Shown one piece after another: positions 1 through 5,399 of a stretch of 5,399 bases of DNA. The notes beneath the pieces were generated by a model that was given only the letters and a program-made list of their open reading frames with translations, was not told where the DNA came from and ran no database searches. Location of the stretch: contig CAZXSC010000154.1 in NCBI GenBank assembly GCA_964643045.1, positions 1 to 5,399 of the forward strand, given 5' to 3'. Each line of letters starts with the position of its first letter. Position 1 is the stretch's first letter. The translations under genes and the position numbers were made by a program. Source of the stretch: TMED23 sp964643045. GTDB lineage: Bacteria; Pseudomonadota; Alphaproteobacteria; Rhodospirillales; UBA2165.

Positions 1-158
1 AAGGTGTTGGTACTATTGAGCTAATTGAAGTTACTCCAGGAGGAGATCGTGCCTTCCATGCCACAATTTCGGATCCGGATGCTGGACTGGATGCTGGTTG
101 GAGTGGTTTTCGGCCGGAGTATTTAAGTTCTGACGTGAAATTAAGGGAAATGGCGTAA
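1..158 (+). CDS. C-terminal fragment of an unidentified protein
   Basis: The third reading frame is open from the left edge to a TAA at 156-158, giving 51 codons that begin GVGTIELIEVTPGGD and end DVKLREMA. The composition is protein-like: mixed hydrophobic and charged residues, with a Gly/Asp/Trp-rich stretch around ISDPDAG and AGWSGFRPEY. There is no in-frame stop, and both other forward frames stop within the first 25 bases. It reads as the tail of a soluble protein, with beta-strand-like IELIEV near the start of the visible part. I do not recognise the family. The gene starts outside the window, so its length and function cannot be judged. The 177-base gap and a possible promoter behind it suggest it is not strictly co-transcribed with the aminotransferase, although it has the same orientation. 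Confidence 0.7.
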   Translation, partial: GVGTIELIEVTPGGDRAFHATISDPDAGLDAGWSGFRPEYLSSDVKLREMA

Positions 159-253
159 ATATCTGATGCTTAAATCCAAGGATTTTTGCGCACAAGCGGT
201 TGAAATTTATTGAAGAGGTGCGTTTGGCTGTTTAAGTAATAAAATACGGCCAT

Positions 254-280
254 TTGACAAACTAAAATAATTTATAGAAT
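254..280 (+). promoter_or_regulatory. possible sigma70-type promoter for the aminotransferase-sulfatase pair
   Basis: A perfect -35 hexamer TTGACA lies at 254-259. A 5/6 match to the -10 box, TAGAAT, lies at 275-280. The 15-base spacer is shorter than the usual 17, which lowers confidence. The surrounding sequence (260-320) is strongly AT-rich. The site is about 55 bases upstream of the TTG start at 336, a reasonable leader length. The rest of the 159-335 gap shows only a weak 6-bp inverted repeat (172-177 with 180-185), not convincing as a terminator. Confidence 0.35.
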
Positions 281-335
281 ATCAAAATCAGGCGAATAAC
301 CAAACTAATTAAGAAAGAAAACAGGGTTTATTGAA

Positions 336-1715
336 TTGAAGAACAGTTACCGAGCGTCAGCCGTTGATGCTAATTTCGTTATTGAAAATAATGCTCGTCA
401 TGTCTGGCATCCCATGGTGGACCCCAAGATGTCGGCGAAAAATCCGCCTGTGATTATTTCAGAAAGCGACGGCGTCAATATTTTTGATATCAACGGAAAC
501 AAATATCTAGATTGCACCGCAAGCCTCTGGAACGTCAACGTTGGGCATAACCGTCCCGAGATCAAAAAGGCAATTGTCGATCAATTGGATAAACTTCCCT
601 ATTACAATACCTTCGGGAATGCCTCCAATCCACCGTCGATAGCCTTGTCATCCTTACTTATGGAAATGTTAGGGCCAGAGGGTATGGCGCGAGTGTTGTT
701 CTCGTCTGGTGGATCCGATGCCATTGAAGGGGCTTTAAAGATAACCAGACAATATTGGAAACTCTCTGGAAAACCTGAGAAAACGAAGTTTTTCTCTCTA
801 AAGCACGCTTATCATGGTGTTCACTTTGGCGGCATGTCGGTTGGCGGCGGCATACCCTGGAGGCGTGCTTATGAACCTTTGTTACCGGGGTGCTTTCAAG
901 TGGATAGTCCTTACCTCTATCGAAATGCATGGACAGAAGATCACGAAGAGTTGGGTGAAATTTGCGCTGAAATTTTAGCCCGTGAGATTGAGCAACAAGG
1001 TCCAGATACGGTCGCTGCCTTTATTGCGGAGCCGGTTCAAGGAGCTGGAGGAATGATAGTTCCACCCGCAAACTTCTGGCCAAAAATCCGCAAGATTTGT
1101 GATACCTTCGATATTTTACTGATTGCTGATGAGGTGGTGACCGGCTTTGGACGGACGGGAACTATGTTTGGCAGCCGGCATTGGGGTGTCAAACCAGATA
1201 TTATGTGCCTTGCGAAAGGTATTAACTCTGGCTATGTCCCGTTGGGTGCAACGGTTGTCAACAAACGCATCGCAGAATCCTGGTCCAAGGAGAATGCCTT
1301 GGCGCCGATAATGCACGGCTACACTTATTCGGGACATCCTCTGGCCTGTGCGGCAGCCCTTGCAAATTTGAACATTGTTGTGGATGAAGATTTACCATCC
1401 AATGCGGCGAAAATTGGTAATTACTTTATCGATCAACTTAAAGTGCTGAGAGAATTTCCGACTGTGGGTGATGTCAGGGGAGTGGGTTTGATGCTCGCTA
1501 TTGAGTTCGTCAAAGACCGCCGTTCGAAAGAACCCATTCCAGCCTTTGATCCATACTTCCAAGCGATTCAAAAGTCCTGCATGGAAAATGGGGTATGGGT
1601 CCGCATTCAGGCTAACAAGATGATTTTTTCCCCGCCTCTTATTTTTGAAGAAAAGCATGTTGATCAGGCTATGGAAGTTGTGAAAAACGCTCTTTCGAGC
1701 ATTGAATACGCCTAG
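336..1715 (+). CDS. PLP-dependent class III aminotransferase (omega-amino acid/amine:pyruvate type)
   Basis: The 459-residue length is normal for class III (fold type I) aminotransferases, which move an amino group from a terminal amine or omega-amino acid to a keto acid such as pyruvate, using PLP in the cytoplasm. Visible landmarks in order: the N-terminal VWHPMVDP segment (around residue 23), usual in omega-transaminases; the phosphate-binding turn SSGGSDA (S123-A129); Y159-H160-G161, where Tyr stacks on PLP; the block IADEVVTGFGRTG with D265, which binds the pyridine nitrogen; AKG with K294, the Schiff-base lysine; and GDVRGVGLMLAIEF near the C-terminus. All catalytic positions are intact. 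The start is TTG at 336 after a weak GGG-containing site (324-326); the first in-frame ATG, inside the conserved WHPM block, would cut the fold. Best matches by eye are taurine-, putrescine- or beta-alanine-pyruvate transaminases; the substrate cannot be read from sequence. It heads the probable operon with the sulfatase. Confidence 0.93.
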   Translation: MKNSYRASAVDANFVIENNARHVWHPMVDPKMSAKNPPVIISESDGVNIFDINGNKYLDCTASLWNVNVGHNRPEIKKAIVDQLDKLPYYNTFGNASNPPSIALSSLLMEMLGPEGMARVLFSSGGSDAIEGALKITRQYWKLSGKPEKTKFFSLKHAYHGVHFGGMSVGGGIPWRRAYEPLLPGCFQVDSPYLYRNAWTEDHEELGEICAEILAREIEQQGPDTVAAFIAEPVQGAGGMIVPPANFWPKIRKICDTFDILLIADEVVTGFGRTGTMFGSRHWGVKPDIMCLAKGINSGYVPLGATVVNKRIAESWSKENALAPIMHGYTYSGHPLACAAALANLNIVVDEDLPSNAAKIGNYFIDQLKVLREFPTVGDVRGVGLMLAIEFVKDRRSKEPIPAFDPYFQAIQKSCMENGVWVRIQANKMIFSPPLIFEEKHVDQAMEVVKNALSSIEYA

Positions 1716-1720
1716 ACCTT

Positions 1721-3211
1721 GTGTCAATAATGACCACCATGAGCAGTCCCCCTAATATAGTTTTCATAATGACCGACAACGAATCTGCGGATACATTGGG
1801 TTGTTATGGTAACGAGGAAATGTATTCACCCAATCTTGATTGTCTGGCGGAAGAAGGAATACGGTTCAATAACGCGTTTTGTCCTAATGCGATGTGTTCT
1901 CCAGGGCGAGCGTCTGCACTAACGGGACTTCTGCCTTGTCAGCATGGTGTTCATACGTGGCTAGATGATCGGCTTATAGATCAATGGCCAAGAAACTGGA
2001 ATGCTCTTGAAGAGATTAATACTCTGCCAGAAATCTTAGGCAATAGCGGTTATGATACAGCTATGATTGGTAAGTACCATTTAGGCGTGCCGTTTGAAGC
2101 GCAGAATGGTTTTGATCATTGGGTAACCTTTGCCCGTGGCCATACGATAAGTTTTTACGGTAATACCATGGTCGAAAATGGAAATACTCACATTTGTGAT
2201 GACCACTCGGTCGATTTTTTTACTGATAAGGCGGTTGATTATATCAATGGTAGGGCCGACATTGATAGGCCCTTTTTTTTATATGTTCCGTACAATGGTC
2301 CCTATGGTCATTGGCCTGCAATCAAGGGCCCTGCGGATAATAGGTTTGCACATATCTATGAAGATATGCCCATGAATTCAGTGCCCCGTGAAGGCCTCAG
2401 TGAGAACACGGTCAAAATTTATGATTTGCAAAAGGATTTGAGCGGACCCGGGGGGCCAGACTTCTCCAGCTTATTGCGAATACCCAATGATCTGGATTCA
2501 CTGCGGAACTATTATTCTCAAATGAGTATCGTAGATGATGGTGTGGGCCAAATTATGCAAGCGCTAAAAAGCAGTGGCCTCGATGATAACACTTTGATCA
2601 TATTTACTGCGGATCATGGTTTTTCTTTGGGGCATCGGGGATTTTGGGGACATGGACAAGCTACGTGGCCATCAAATCTGCACCGTGTTGCCTATAATAT
2701 TCCTATGTTATTGCGCCATCCAGGTAAAATCGCTAGGAGGCAGGTCTCGGGAATGCATTTTAGTGGTGTCGACTTGTTCGCAACTATTTTGGATTATGCG
2801 GGCTTGAATCACATGACAGCGGATCCAGGAATTCCTTCTCGAAGTTTTGTTGCTTTGTTGCACGGTGATGAAGAAAATTGGAATGATATCGTATTTTTCG
2901 AACAGGAAGAAAGCCGGGGTATTCGAACAAAAGACTGGTTGCTCATGAAACGCTTTAAAGGCAGTAAAACCTTCCCATTAGCTGACGAACTCTATCATGT
3001 TAGTGATGACATTGAGGAACGGAATGATCTCTCAAATGAGCCTGATTTTGAATCGGTTTTTCAAGAACTATCGGAGAAAGTTGAGTCTCATTTTAGTGAA
3101 TATGCAGACCCTAAATTTGATCTCTGGCAGGGAGGCACGGTTAAGTCAAATACCTCCAGACCTTGGCTATGGAAAGACGCATGGGGAGAGGACTGGAAAC
3201 CTGTTACTTAG
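1721..3211 (+). CDS. type I (formylglycine) sulfatase, arylsulfatase-like hydrolase
   Basis: Alkaline-phosphatase-superfamily hydrolase, probably cleaving a sulfate ester. The sulfatase signature CSPGRASALTG begins at C59, the cysteine converted to formylglycine, with P61 and R63 fitting C-x-P-x-R. The second signature GYDTAMIGKYHLG supplies K118 and H120. H197 lies in NGPYGHWP. The metal-site segments are D19-N20 after NIVFIMT and D298-H299 in TADHG; classical arylsulfatases have Asp-Asp and Asp-Asn. By eye, the usual second active-site lysine is replaced by H311 (FWGHGQ). The length of 496 residues is normal. There is no signal peptide, so the enzyme is probably cytoplasmic and its substrate imported. 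Starts are possible at GTG 1721, ATG 1730 or ATG 1739; none has a strong ribosome site, and 1721, 5 bases after the aminotransferase stop, suits translational coupling. Phosphonate monoester hydrolase is an alternative in the same superfamily. No formylglycine-generating enzyme is encoded here. Confidence 0.92.
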   Translation: MSIMTTMSSPPNIVFIMTDNESADTLGCYGNEEMYSPNLDCLAEEGIRFNNAFCPNAMCSPGRASALTGLLPCQHGVHTWLDDRLIDQWPRNWNALEEINTLPEILGNSGYDTAMIGKYHLGVPFEAQNGFDHWVTFARGHTISFYGNTMVENGNTHICDDHSVDFFTDKAVDYINGRADIDRPFFLYVPYNGPYGHWPAIKGPADNRFAHIYEDMPMNSVPREGLSENTVKIYDLQKDLSGPGGPDFSSLLRIPNDLDSLRNYYSQMSIVDDGVGQIMQALKSSGLDDNTLIIFTADHGFSLGHRGFWGHGQATWPSNLHRVAYNIPMLLRHPGKIARRQVSGMHFSGVDLFATILDYAGLNHMTADPGIPSRSFVALLHGDEENWNDIVFFEQEESRGIRTKDWLLMKRFKGSKTFPLADELYHVSDDIEERNDLSNEPDFESVFQELSEKVESHFSEYADPKFDLWQGGTVKSNTSRPWLWKDAWGEDWKPVT

Positions 3212-3221
3212 CGCCCGATTA

Positions 3222-3902
3222 CTATAGATTGCTGGGAAATAGCATTTTCTTGCGTTCTTCCATCCACACATCGGAGTACCCACAATCCCTGTATTCTTCA
3301 AAGTACGGGCCGCCCGAGGTATAGTGAAGGTTAGATATGTCATTAATTGATAATTCCGGATCATAGTCAACGAGATGGTTCCAGCGGGGGGGGAGTTCGC
3401 CAATCAGATTTTCATTAGACAGCCAACGAAAGCAATGTAGTTCTAATCCACTTGCAGTATTTACATATTCAGGTGTCAATGCTTTGCATTTACCGCAGTT
3501 TAAAAGCATAACACTCGACCAATTTTTTTTCTCGTAAGCTGTTTGAGGTTGGTTGAGAAATTTTGTTTTTTCCTTCGGGATGTGGTTATGTTTAACGCAC
3601 TGAACAGCAAAGTTTTTATCCTGAAGATTCCAGAGTTTTGCAATGTCATCCAATACCAGCATGTCACAATCCATAAAAATAGCCCAACCTTCATATTTGC
3701 AAAGATACGGGGTCAGAAAGCGCGAAAATGAGAATTCTGTGGTTTGAAGGTTCCCCCGTTTTCTCCACATTTGGGTTTTTAATTGTGATAATGTAATTGG
3801 TGTAATGGCAACAGGTTGACTTGATCGAACTTGAATTGAGTGGGACAAAACATTAAACGCGATAGCCTCTCTCGGATCGTAGCCAATAAAAATTCTGATC
3901 AC
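3222..3902 (-). CDS. small DxD glycosyltransferase (GT-A fold, GT8-like)
   Basis: This 226-residue protein resembles GT8-like glycosyltransferases, which transfer a sugar from a nucleotide-sugar to an acceptor. The N-terminus MIRIFIGYDPREAIAFNVL is the first strand and nucleotide-binding region. SFSRFLTPYL (59-68) precedes the metal/nucleotide-sugar motif FMDCDMLVL, with D78-x-D80. The block KKNWSSVMLLNC (125-136) is typical, and H193 in LHYTSGGPYFEEY fits the C-terminal metal-binding histidine. It has no signal peptide or membrane segment, so it probably acts at the cytoplasmic face. The acceptor and sugar are unknown; surface polysaccharide work is plausible. The start is GTG (3900-3902 on the complement), 11 bases after a GGAG (complement of 3914-3917). 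It is convergent with the sulfatase, with only 10 bases between stop codons. An 8-G run at 3386-3393 lies in the gene without breaking the frame. Confidence 0.85.
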   Translation of the reverse strand: MIRIFIGYDPREAIAFNVLSHSIQVRSSQPVAITPITLSQLKTQMWRKRGNLQTTEFSFSRFLTPYLCKYEGWAIFMDCDMLVLDDIAKLWNLQDKNFAVQCVKHNHIPKEKTKFLNQPQTAYEKKNWSSVMLLNCGKCKALTPEYVNTASGLELHCFRWLSNENLIGELPPRWNHLVDYDPELSINDISNLHYTSGGPYFEEYRDCGYSDVWMEERKKMLFPSNL

Positions 3903-4188
3903 GTGTTTGTCAGCTCCATTTATTTATCGGAAGGTTATGTTTTTTTTATTCAAACGCTTCCCTGCAATATTCTCAATTCTCATCCAAATTCAAGGAGCCG
4001 CGAAATTAAACCATTCAATTTGAAAACCTCAATTCATCCTTGCTGGCACCTGTCTGCAATTTAATCTGATATTCAAGTATAACCGATGTTTATGCCATTG
4101 TTATTTACTTAATATCAAGTTTAACGGTTTTTTAGGTAGCATTTATTATTTAAATTTCAATGCCCGGCGTTTAATCTCAACATAAATT
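3903..4188. other. AT-rich intergenic stretch upstream of the glycosyltransferase
   Basis: No supported gene is seen on either strand; all frames are broken by frequent stops, and the longest plus-strand frame here (3840-4064) runs largely antisense to the glycosyltransferase start and lacks recognisable protein features. It must hold the minus-strand promoter of the glycosyltransferase. The best -10 candidate is TATACT (complement of about 4077-4082), with a poor -35 ATAACA 17 bases upstream of it. A distant inverted pair AACCG/CGGTT (4081-4085 and 4125-4129) surrounds about 39 bases and is too weak to call a terminator. Confidence 0.4.
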
Positions 4189-4392
4189 TCAACAAAACTC
4201 TCTTTTGTACAGTAGTAATAACTAATGTAATTCAGGGGCTGTTTTTGCAGTGCCACTGATATTACGATCAGGTCTGATTAAAACAGCTTTTGAGTTGTTT
4301 TTTTTAAACCACTCTTGGCGTTTGGCTGAACTATCCGAGATTTCAGCAATATCTGTTTCCATCAGATTTGGTTTAATTGTTTTAATAGTTTG
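4189..4392 (-). pseudogene. decayed C-terminal remnant of an FAD-dependent aromatic hydroxylase (MhpA/PheA-like)
   Basis: On the complement, the frame is open from 4392 down to a TAG at 4222-4224. It includes an ATG at 4360-4362 and reads RQEWFKKNNSKAVLIRPDRN followed by ISGTAKTAPELH. The pattern of a WF-x(5)-A-V-L-I-R-P-D-R block followed by GTA and a leucine-rich tail is typical of the extreme C-terminal thioredoxin-like domain of FAD-binding phenol or 3-(3-hydroxyphenyl)propionate hydroxylases, which commonly read RPDRYVFGTA. Here N and S replace the usual aromatic residues. After the TAG the same frame continues LLLLYKREFC to a TGA at 4189-4191, as an intact tail would. Upstream, a TAA at 4393-4395 cuts the frame, and the FAD-binding and substrate domains of this roughly 550-residue family are absent. 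It is therefore best read as a relic, not a working gene. A small independent 46-residue protein from 4362 is less likely, since no ribosome site is seen. Confidence 0.6.
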
Positions 4393-4464
4393 TTAATTTT
4401 CAATAGTATAGCCATTTTTTTTTTACAGAAAAAATCGGTAAAAAAAAATATATAACGCCGACTA

Positions 4465-4494
4465 TTGACGAAGGGACGTTTATTCGCCTAGAGT
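4465..4494 (+). promoter_or_regulatory. possible promoter of the iron-sulfur subunit gene
   Basis: TTGACG at 4465-4470 matches the -35 consensus at 5 of 6 positions. TAGAGT at 4489-4494, after an 18-base spacer, matches the -10 at 4 of 6. It is preceded by the A-run at 4440-4448, which could act as an UP-like element. It would give a leader of about 165 bases. The -10 is poor, so this is only a candidate. Confidence 0.25.
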
Positions 4495-4573
4495 TTAGCC
4501 AATGGATAAAAAAAGCTTGAATTTATAACTAGACAAGCAGGGCGGTAAGCGTGGCAACTTACAGAAATCTTGG

Positions 4574-4610
4574 GTAACCTTTTGGTTGTGTGGCCTGCGT
4601 CAGGCACGCA
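4574..4610 (+). promoter_or_regulatory. tandem small hairpins in the leader of the molybdoenzyme subunit gene
   Basis: A first hairpin pairs AACC (4576-4579) with GGTT (4584-4587) around TTTT; two flanking G-U pairs would extend it to 4574-4589. A second pairs GCCTG (4593-4597) with CAGGC (4601-4605) around CGT. The same bases allow an alternative, TGCGT (4596-4600) with ACGCA (4606-4610) around CAGGC, and the two cannot form together. No T-tract follows, so a simple terminator is unlikely. Any regulatory role is inference. Confidence 0.3.
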
Positions 4611-4644
4611 TTGGTAGTTTTGCGTTAGATTAATGGTTTTTAAC

Positions 4645-4654
4645 AGGAAAAGGA
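4645..4654 (+). promoter_or_regulatory. ribosome binding site of the iron-sulfur subunit gene
   Basis: The purine-rich AGGAAAAGGA contains AAGGA, with AGGA at 4651-4654 placed 9 bases before the ATG at 4664. It is the strongest ribosome site in the window. It decides the start in favour of 4664 over an in-frame GTG at 4814, directly before the twin-arginine motif, which has no such site. Confidence 0.7.
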
Positions 4655-4663
4655 CTTTTACGA

Positions 4664-5392
4664 ATGGTTGAAATTTGGAAAAACGAAATTGTCGAACATG
4701 AAGAGTTCGAATTTCCACCGGATCCAGCGGATGATTTTGAGTTTGTGCCTGCAACGGCCGAGATAGCTGGAAATCAACCGGATCTTCCTCTCAATACTTG
4801 GCAAACCACAGCCGTGACGAGAAGAGATTTTCTAAGGGGAGTAGTTTGTTCTGGCGTTGCCGTGGCGGCAGCTTCCTACGTAATGGTTGGTGGAGCAGGA
4901 AAGGCACGGGCAGCTATCAGGGGTGTTGAAAGACTGGTTTCTCTGAATATTAACGGTAAAACGCGTCGTGTTGATGTGGCTCCAAACGAAACATTGGCTC
5001 ATACGATCCGGTATCGGTTAGGTTTAACAGGCACTAAAATAGGGTGCAACAGAGCTGAATGCGGTGCCTGCACGGTCATCTCTGATGATGTAACAATCTA
5101 TTCTTGTTCGACTTTGACACACTCCGTTCGGGGACAAAAAATTCGTACCATTGAAGGTATTGCGCCCTCAAGCGGAAGATTGCATCCAGTCCAGCAAGCG
5201 TTTGTCGATGAACTTGGACCACAATGCGGATTTTGTACCCCAGGTCAGGTGATGTCGGCCGTTAATCTTTTGGAAAAAAACCCTAAGCCTACGGTTGATC
5301 AGGCAAGAAAGGCGATGTCAGGAAATTTATGTAGATGCGGAGCGTACGACCATTATCTTAAAGGCGTTATGCGCGCAGCAGGGAGTGCTTAA
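4664..5392 (+). CDS. Tat-exported [2Fe-2S] subunit of a xanthine dehydrogenase/aldehyde oxidase-family enzyme
   Basis: This is the small electron-transfer subunit of a molybdenum hydroxylase, relaying electrons from the Mo-cofactor subunit. The order is: an acidic N-terminal extension (residues 1-50, including EHEEFEFPPDPADDFEF); a twin-arginine motif TRRDFLRG (R53-R54); a hydrophobic Ala/Val-rich stretch (60-77); and a probable cleavage site after ARA (A83). A plant-type ferredoxin domain follows with C128, C133, C136 and C148 (GCNRAECGACT), then a helical [2Fe-2S] domain with C188, C191, C223 and C225 (CGFC, CRCG). All eight cluster cysteines are present. The 242-residue length fits Tat-bearing members such as E. 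coli PaoA, and it also resembles isoquinoline 1-oxidoreductase small subunits; the substrate is unknown. Export as a folded complex to the periplasm is expected. The start at 4664 is set by AAGGA 9 bases upstream. The next gene begins 2 bases after the stop, indicating an operon. Confidence 0.93.
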   Translation: MVEIWKNEIVEHEEFEFPPDPADDFEFVPATAEIAGNQPDLPLNTWQTTAVTRRDFLRGVVCSGVAVAAASYVMVGGAGKARAAIRGVERLVSLNINGKTRRVDVAPNETLAHTIRYRLGLTGTKIGCNRAECGACTVISDDVTIYSCSTLTHSVRGQKIRTIEGIAPSSGRLHPVQQAFVDELGPQCGFCTPGQVMSAVNLLEKNPKPTVDQARKAMSGNLCRCGAYDHYLKGVMRAAGSA

Positions 5393-5394
5393 TT

Positions 5395-5399
5395 ATGGG
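5395..5399 (+). CDS. start of the next gene, probably another subunit of the molybdenum hydroxylase
   Basis: An ATG at 5395-5397 follows the iron-sulfur subunit stop by 2 bases and runs off the window after GG. A ribosome site GGGAG (5381-5385) lies inside the end of the previous gene, 9 bases upstream, which supports a real start. Only five bases are visible, so the product is inferred from context alone: in this enzyme family the [2Fe-2S] gene is usually followed by the molybdopterin-binding large subunit or an FAD subunit. Confidence 0.55.

Larger units (their letters stand above)
4393..4663. other. AT-rich promoter and leader region of the iron-sulfur subunit gene
   Basis: No gene is supported in this stretch. 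The left half has long homopolymers: ten T at 4415-4424 and nine A at 4440-4448, with a short T6/A6 self-complementary segment between them. The right half, from about 4460, is richer in G and C and forms the probable leader of the downstream gene, with a candidate promoter at 4465-4494, two small hairpins between 4574 and 4610, and a good ribosome binding site at 4651-4654. Confidence 0.45.

Noticed and set aside
172..190. Small inverted repeat AAATCC/GGATTT after the first gene
   Set aside because: The loop is too short for the full stem and only a brief T stretch follows, so an intrinsic terminator cannot be supported.
658..1727. Minus-strand open frames at 658-930, 1116-1337 and 1392-1727
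   Set aside because: They lie antisense inside the aminotransferase, whose motifs and intact frame clearly identify the real coding strand.
3840..4064. Plus-strand open frame of 74 codons
   Set aside because: It overlaps the start of the glycosyltransferase in antisense, has no convincing ribosome site, and its translation has no recognisable domain or balanced composition.
4414..4450. T-run and A-runs resembling a terminator
   Set aside because: The only pairing possible is T with A; there is no GC-rich stem before the T-run on either strand.
4633..4671. Twelve-codon frame (MVFNRKRTFTNG) overlapping the start of the iron-sulfur subunit gene
   Set aside because: It has no ribosome site of its own, and its sequence is largely dictated by the ribosome site of the real gene. 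It could be a translated upstream frame but nothing supports it.
4488..4754. Minus-strand open frame of 88 codons over the leader and start of the iron-sulfur subunit gene
   Set aside because: It is antisense to the ribosome site and the first codons of a well-supported gene, and its translation shows no family features.
1..5399. CRISPR array, tRNA/rRNA genes, insertion sequence or prophage signals
   Set aside because: No regularly spaced direct repeats, no tRNA-like cloverleaf, no transposase or integrase motif and no paired terminal repeats were found by reading both strands.

Overview
The window reads as a moderately AT-rich chromosome segment of a Gram-negative bacterium, most likely a marine-type alphaproteobacterium. 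That placement is an inference from gene content: a periplasmic (Tat-exported) molybdo-hydroxylase iron-sulfur subunit, an omega-type class III aminotransferase, a formylglycine sulfatase and a small DxD glycosyltransferase. Nothing here is diagnostic of a species, and no rRNA, tRNA, CRISPR array, IS element or phage gene was seen.

Layout, left to right. Positions 1-158 hold the last 51 codons of an unidentified plus-strand gene. After a 177-base gap with a possible promoter come two tightly linked plus-strand genes: a PLP-dependent class III aminotransferase (336-1715, TTG start) and a type I sulfatase (1721-3211) only 5 bases downstream, almost certainly one operon. The sulfatase ends 10 bases from the end of a convergent minus-strand glycosyltransferase (3222-3902, GTG start). 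A 761-base AT-rich gap follows (3903-4663). It is not empty: its minus strand at 4189-4392 carries what looks like the decayed C-terminal end of an FAD-dependent aromatic hydroxylase, interrupted by a stop codon. Its right part is the 5' leader of the last gene and contains two small hairpins. The window ends with a Tat-exported [2Fe-2S] subunit of a xanthine dehydrogenase/aldehyde oxidase-type enzyme (4664-5392). A next gene starts 2 bases later, with its own ribosome binding site; only its first 5 bases are visible.

Working together: the aminotransferase and sulfatase plausibly act on one imported sulfated or amino compound, because the sulfatase has no signal peptide. The iron-sulfur subunit must pair with a molybdopterin-binding subunit, probably encoded just past the right edge. 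The glycosyltransferase looks functionally independent. I see no clearly new system. The most notable items are the hydroxylase relic, the non-standard metal and lysine positions of the sulfatase, and the long acidic extension in front of the Tat motif.
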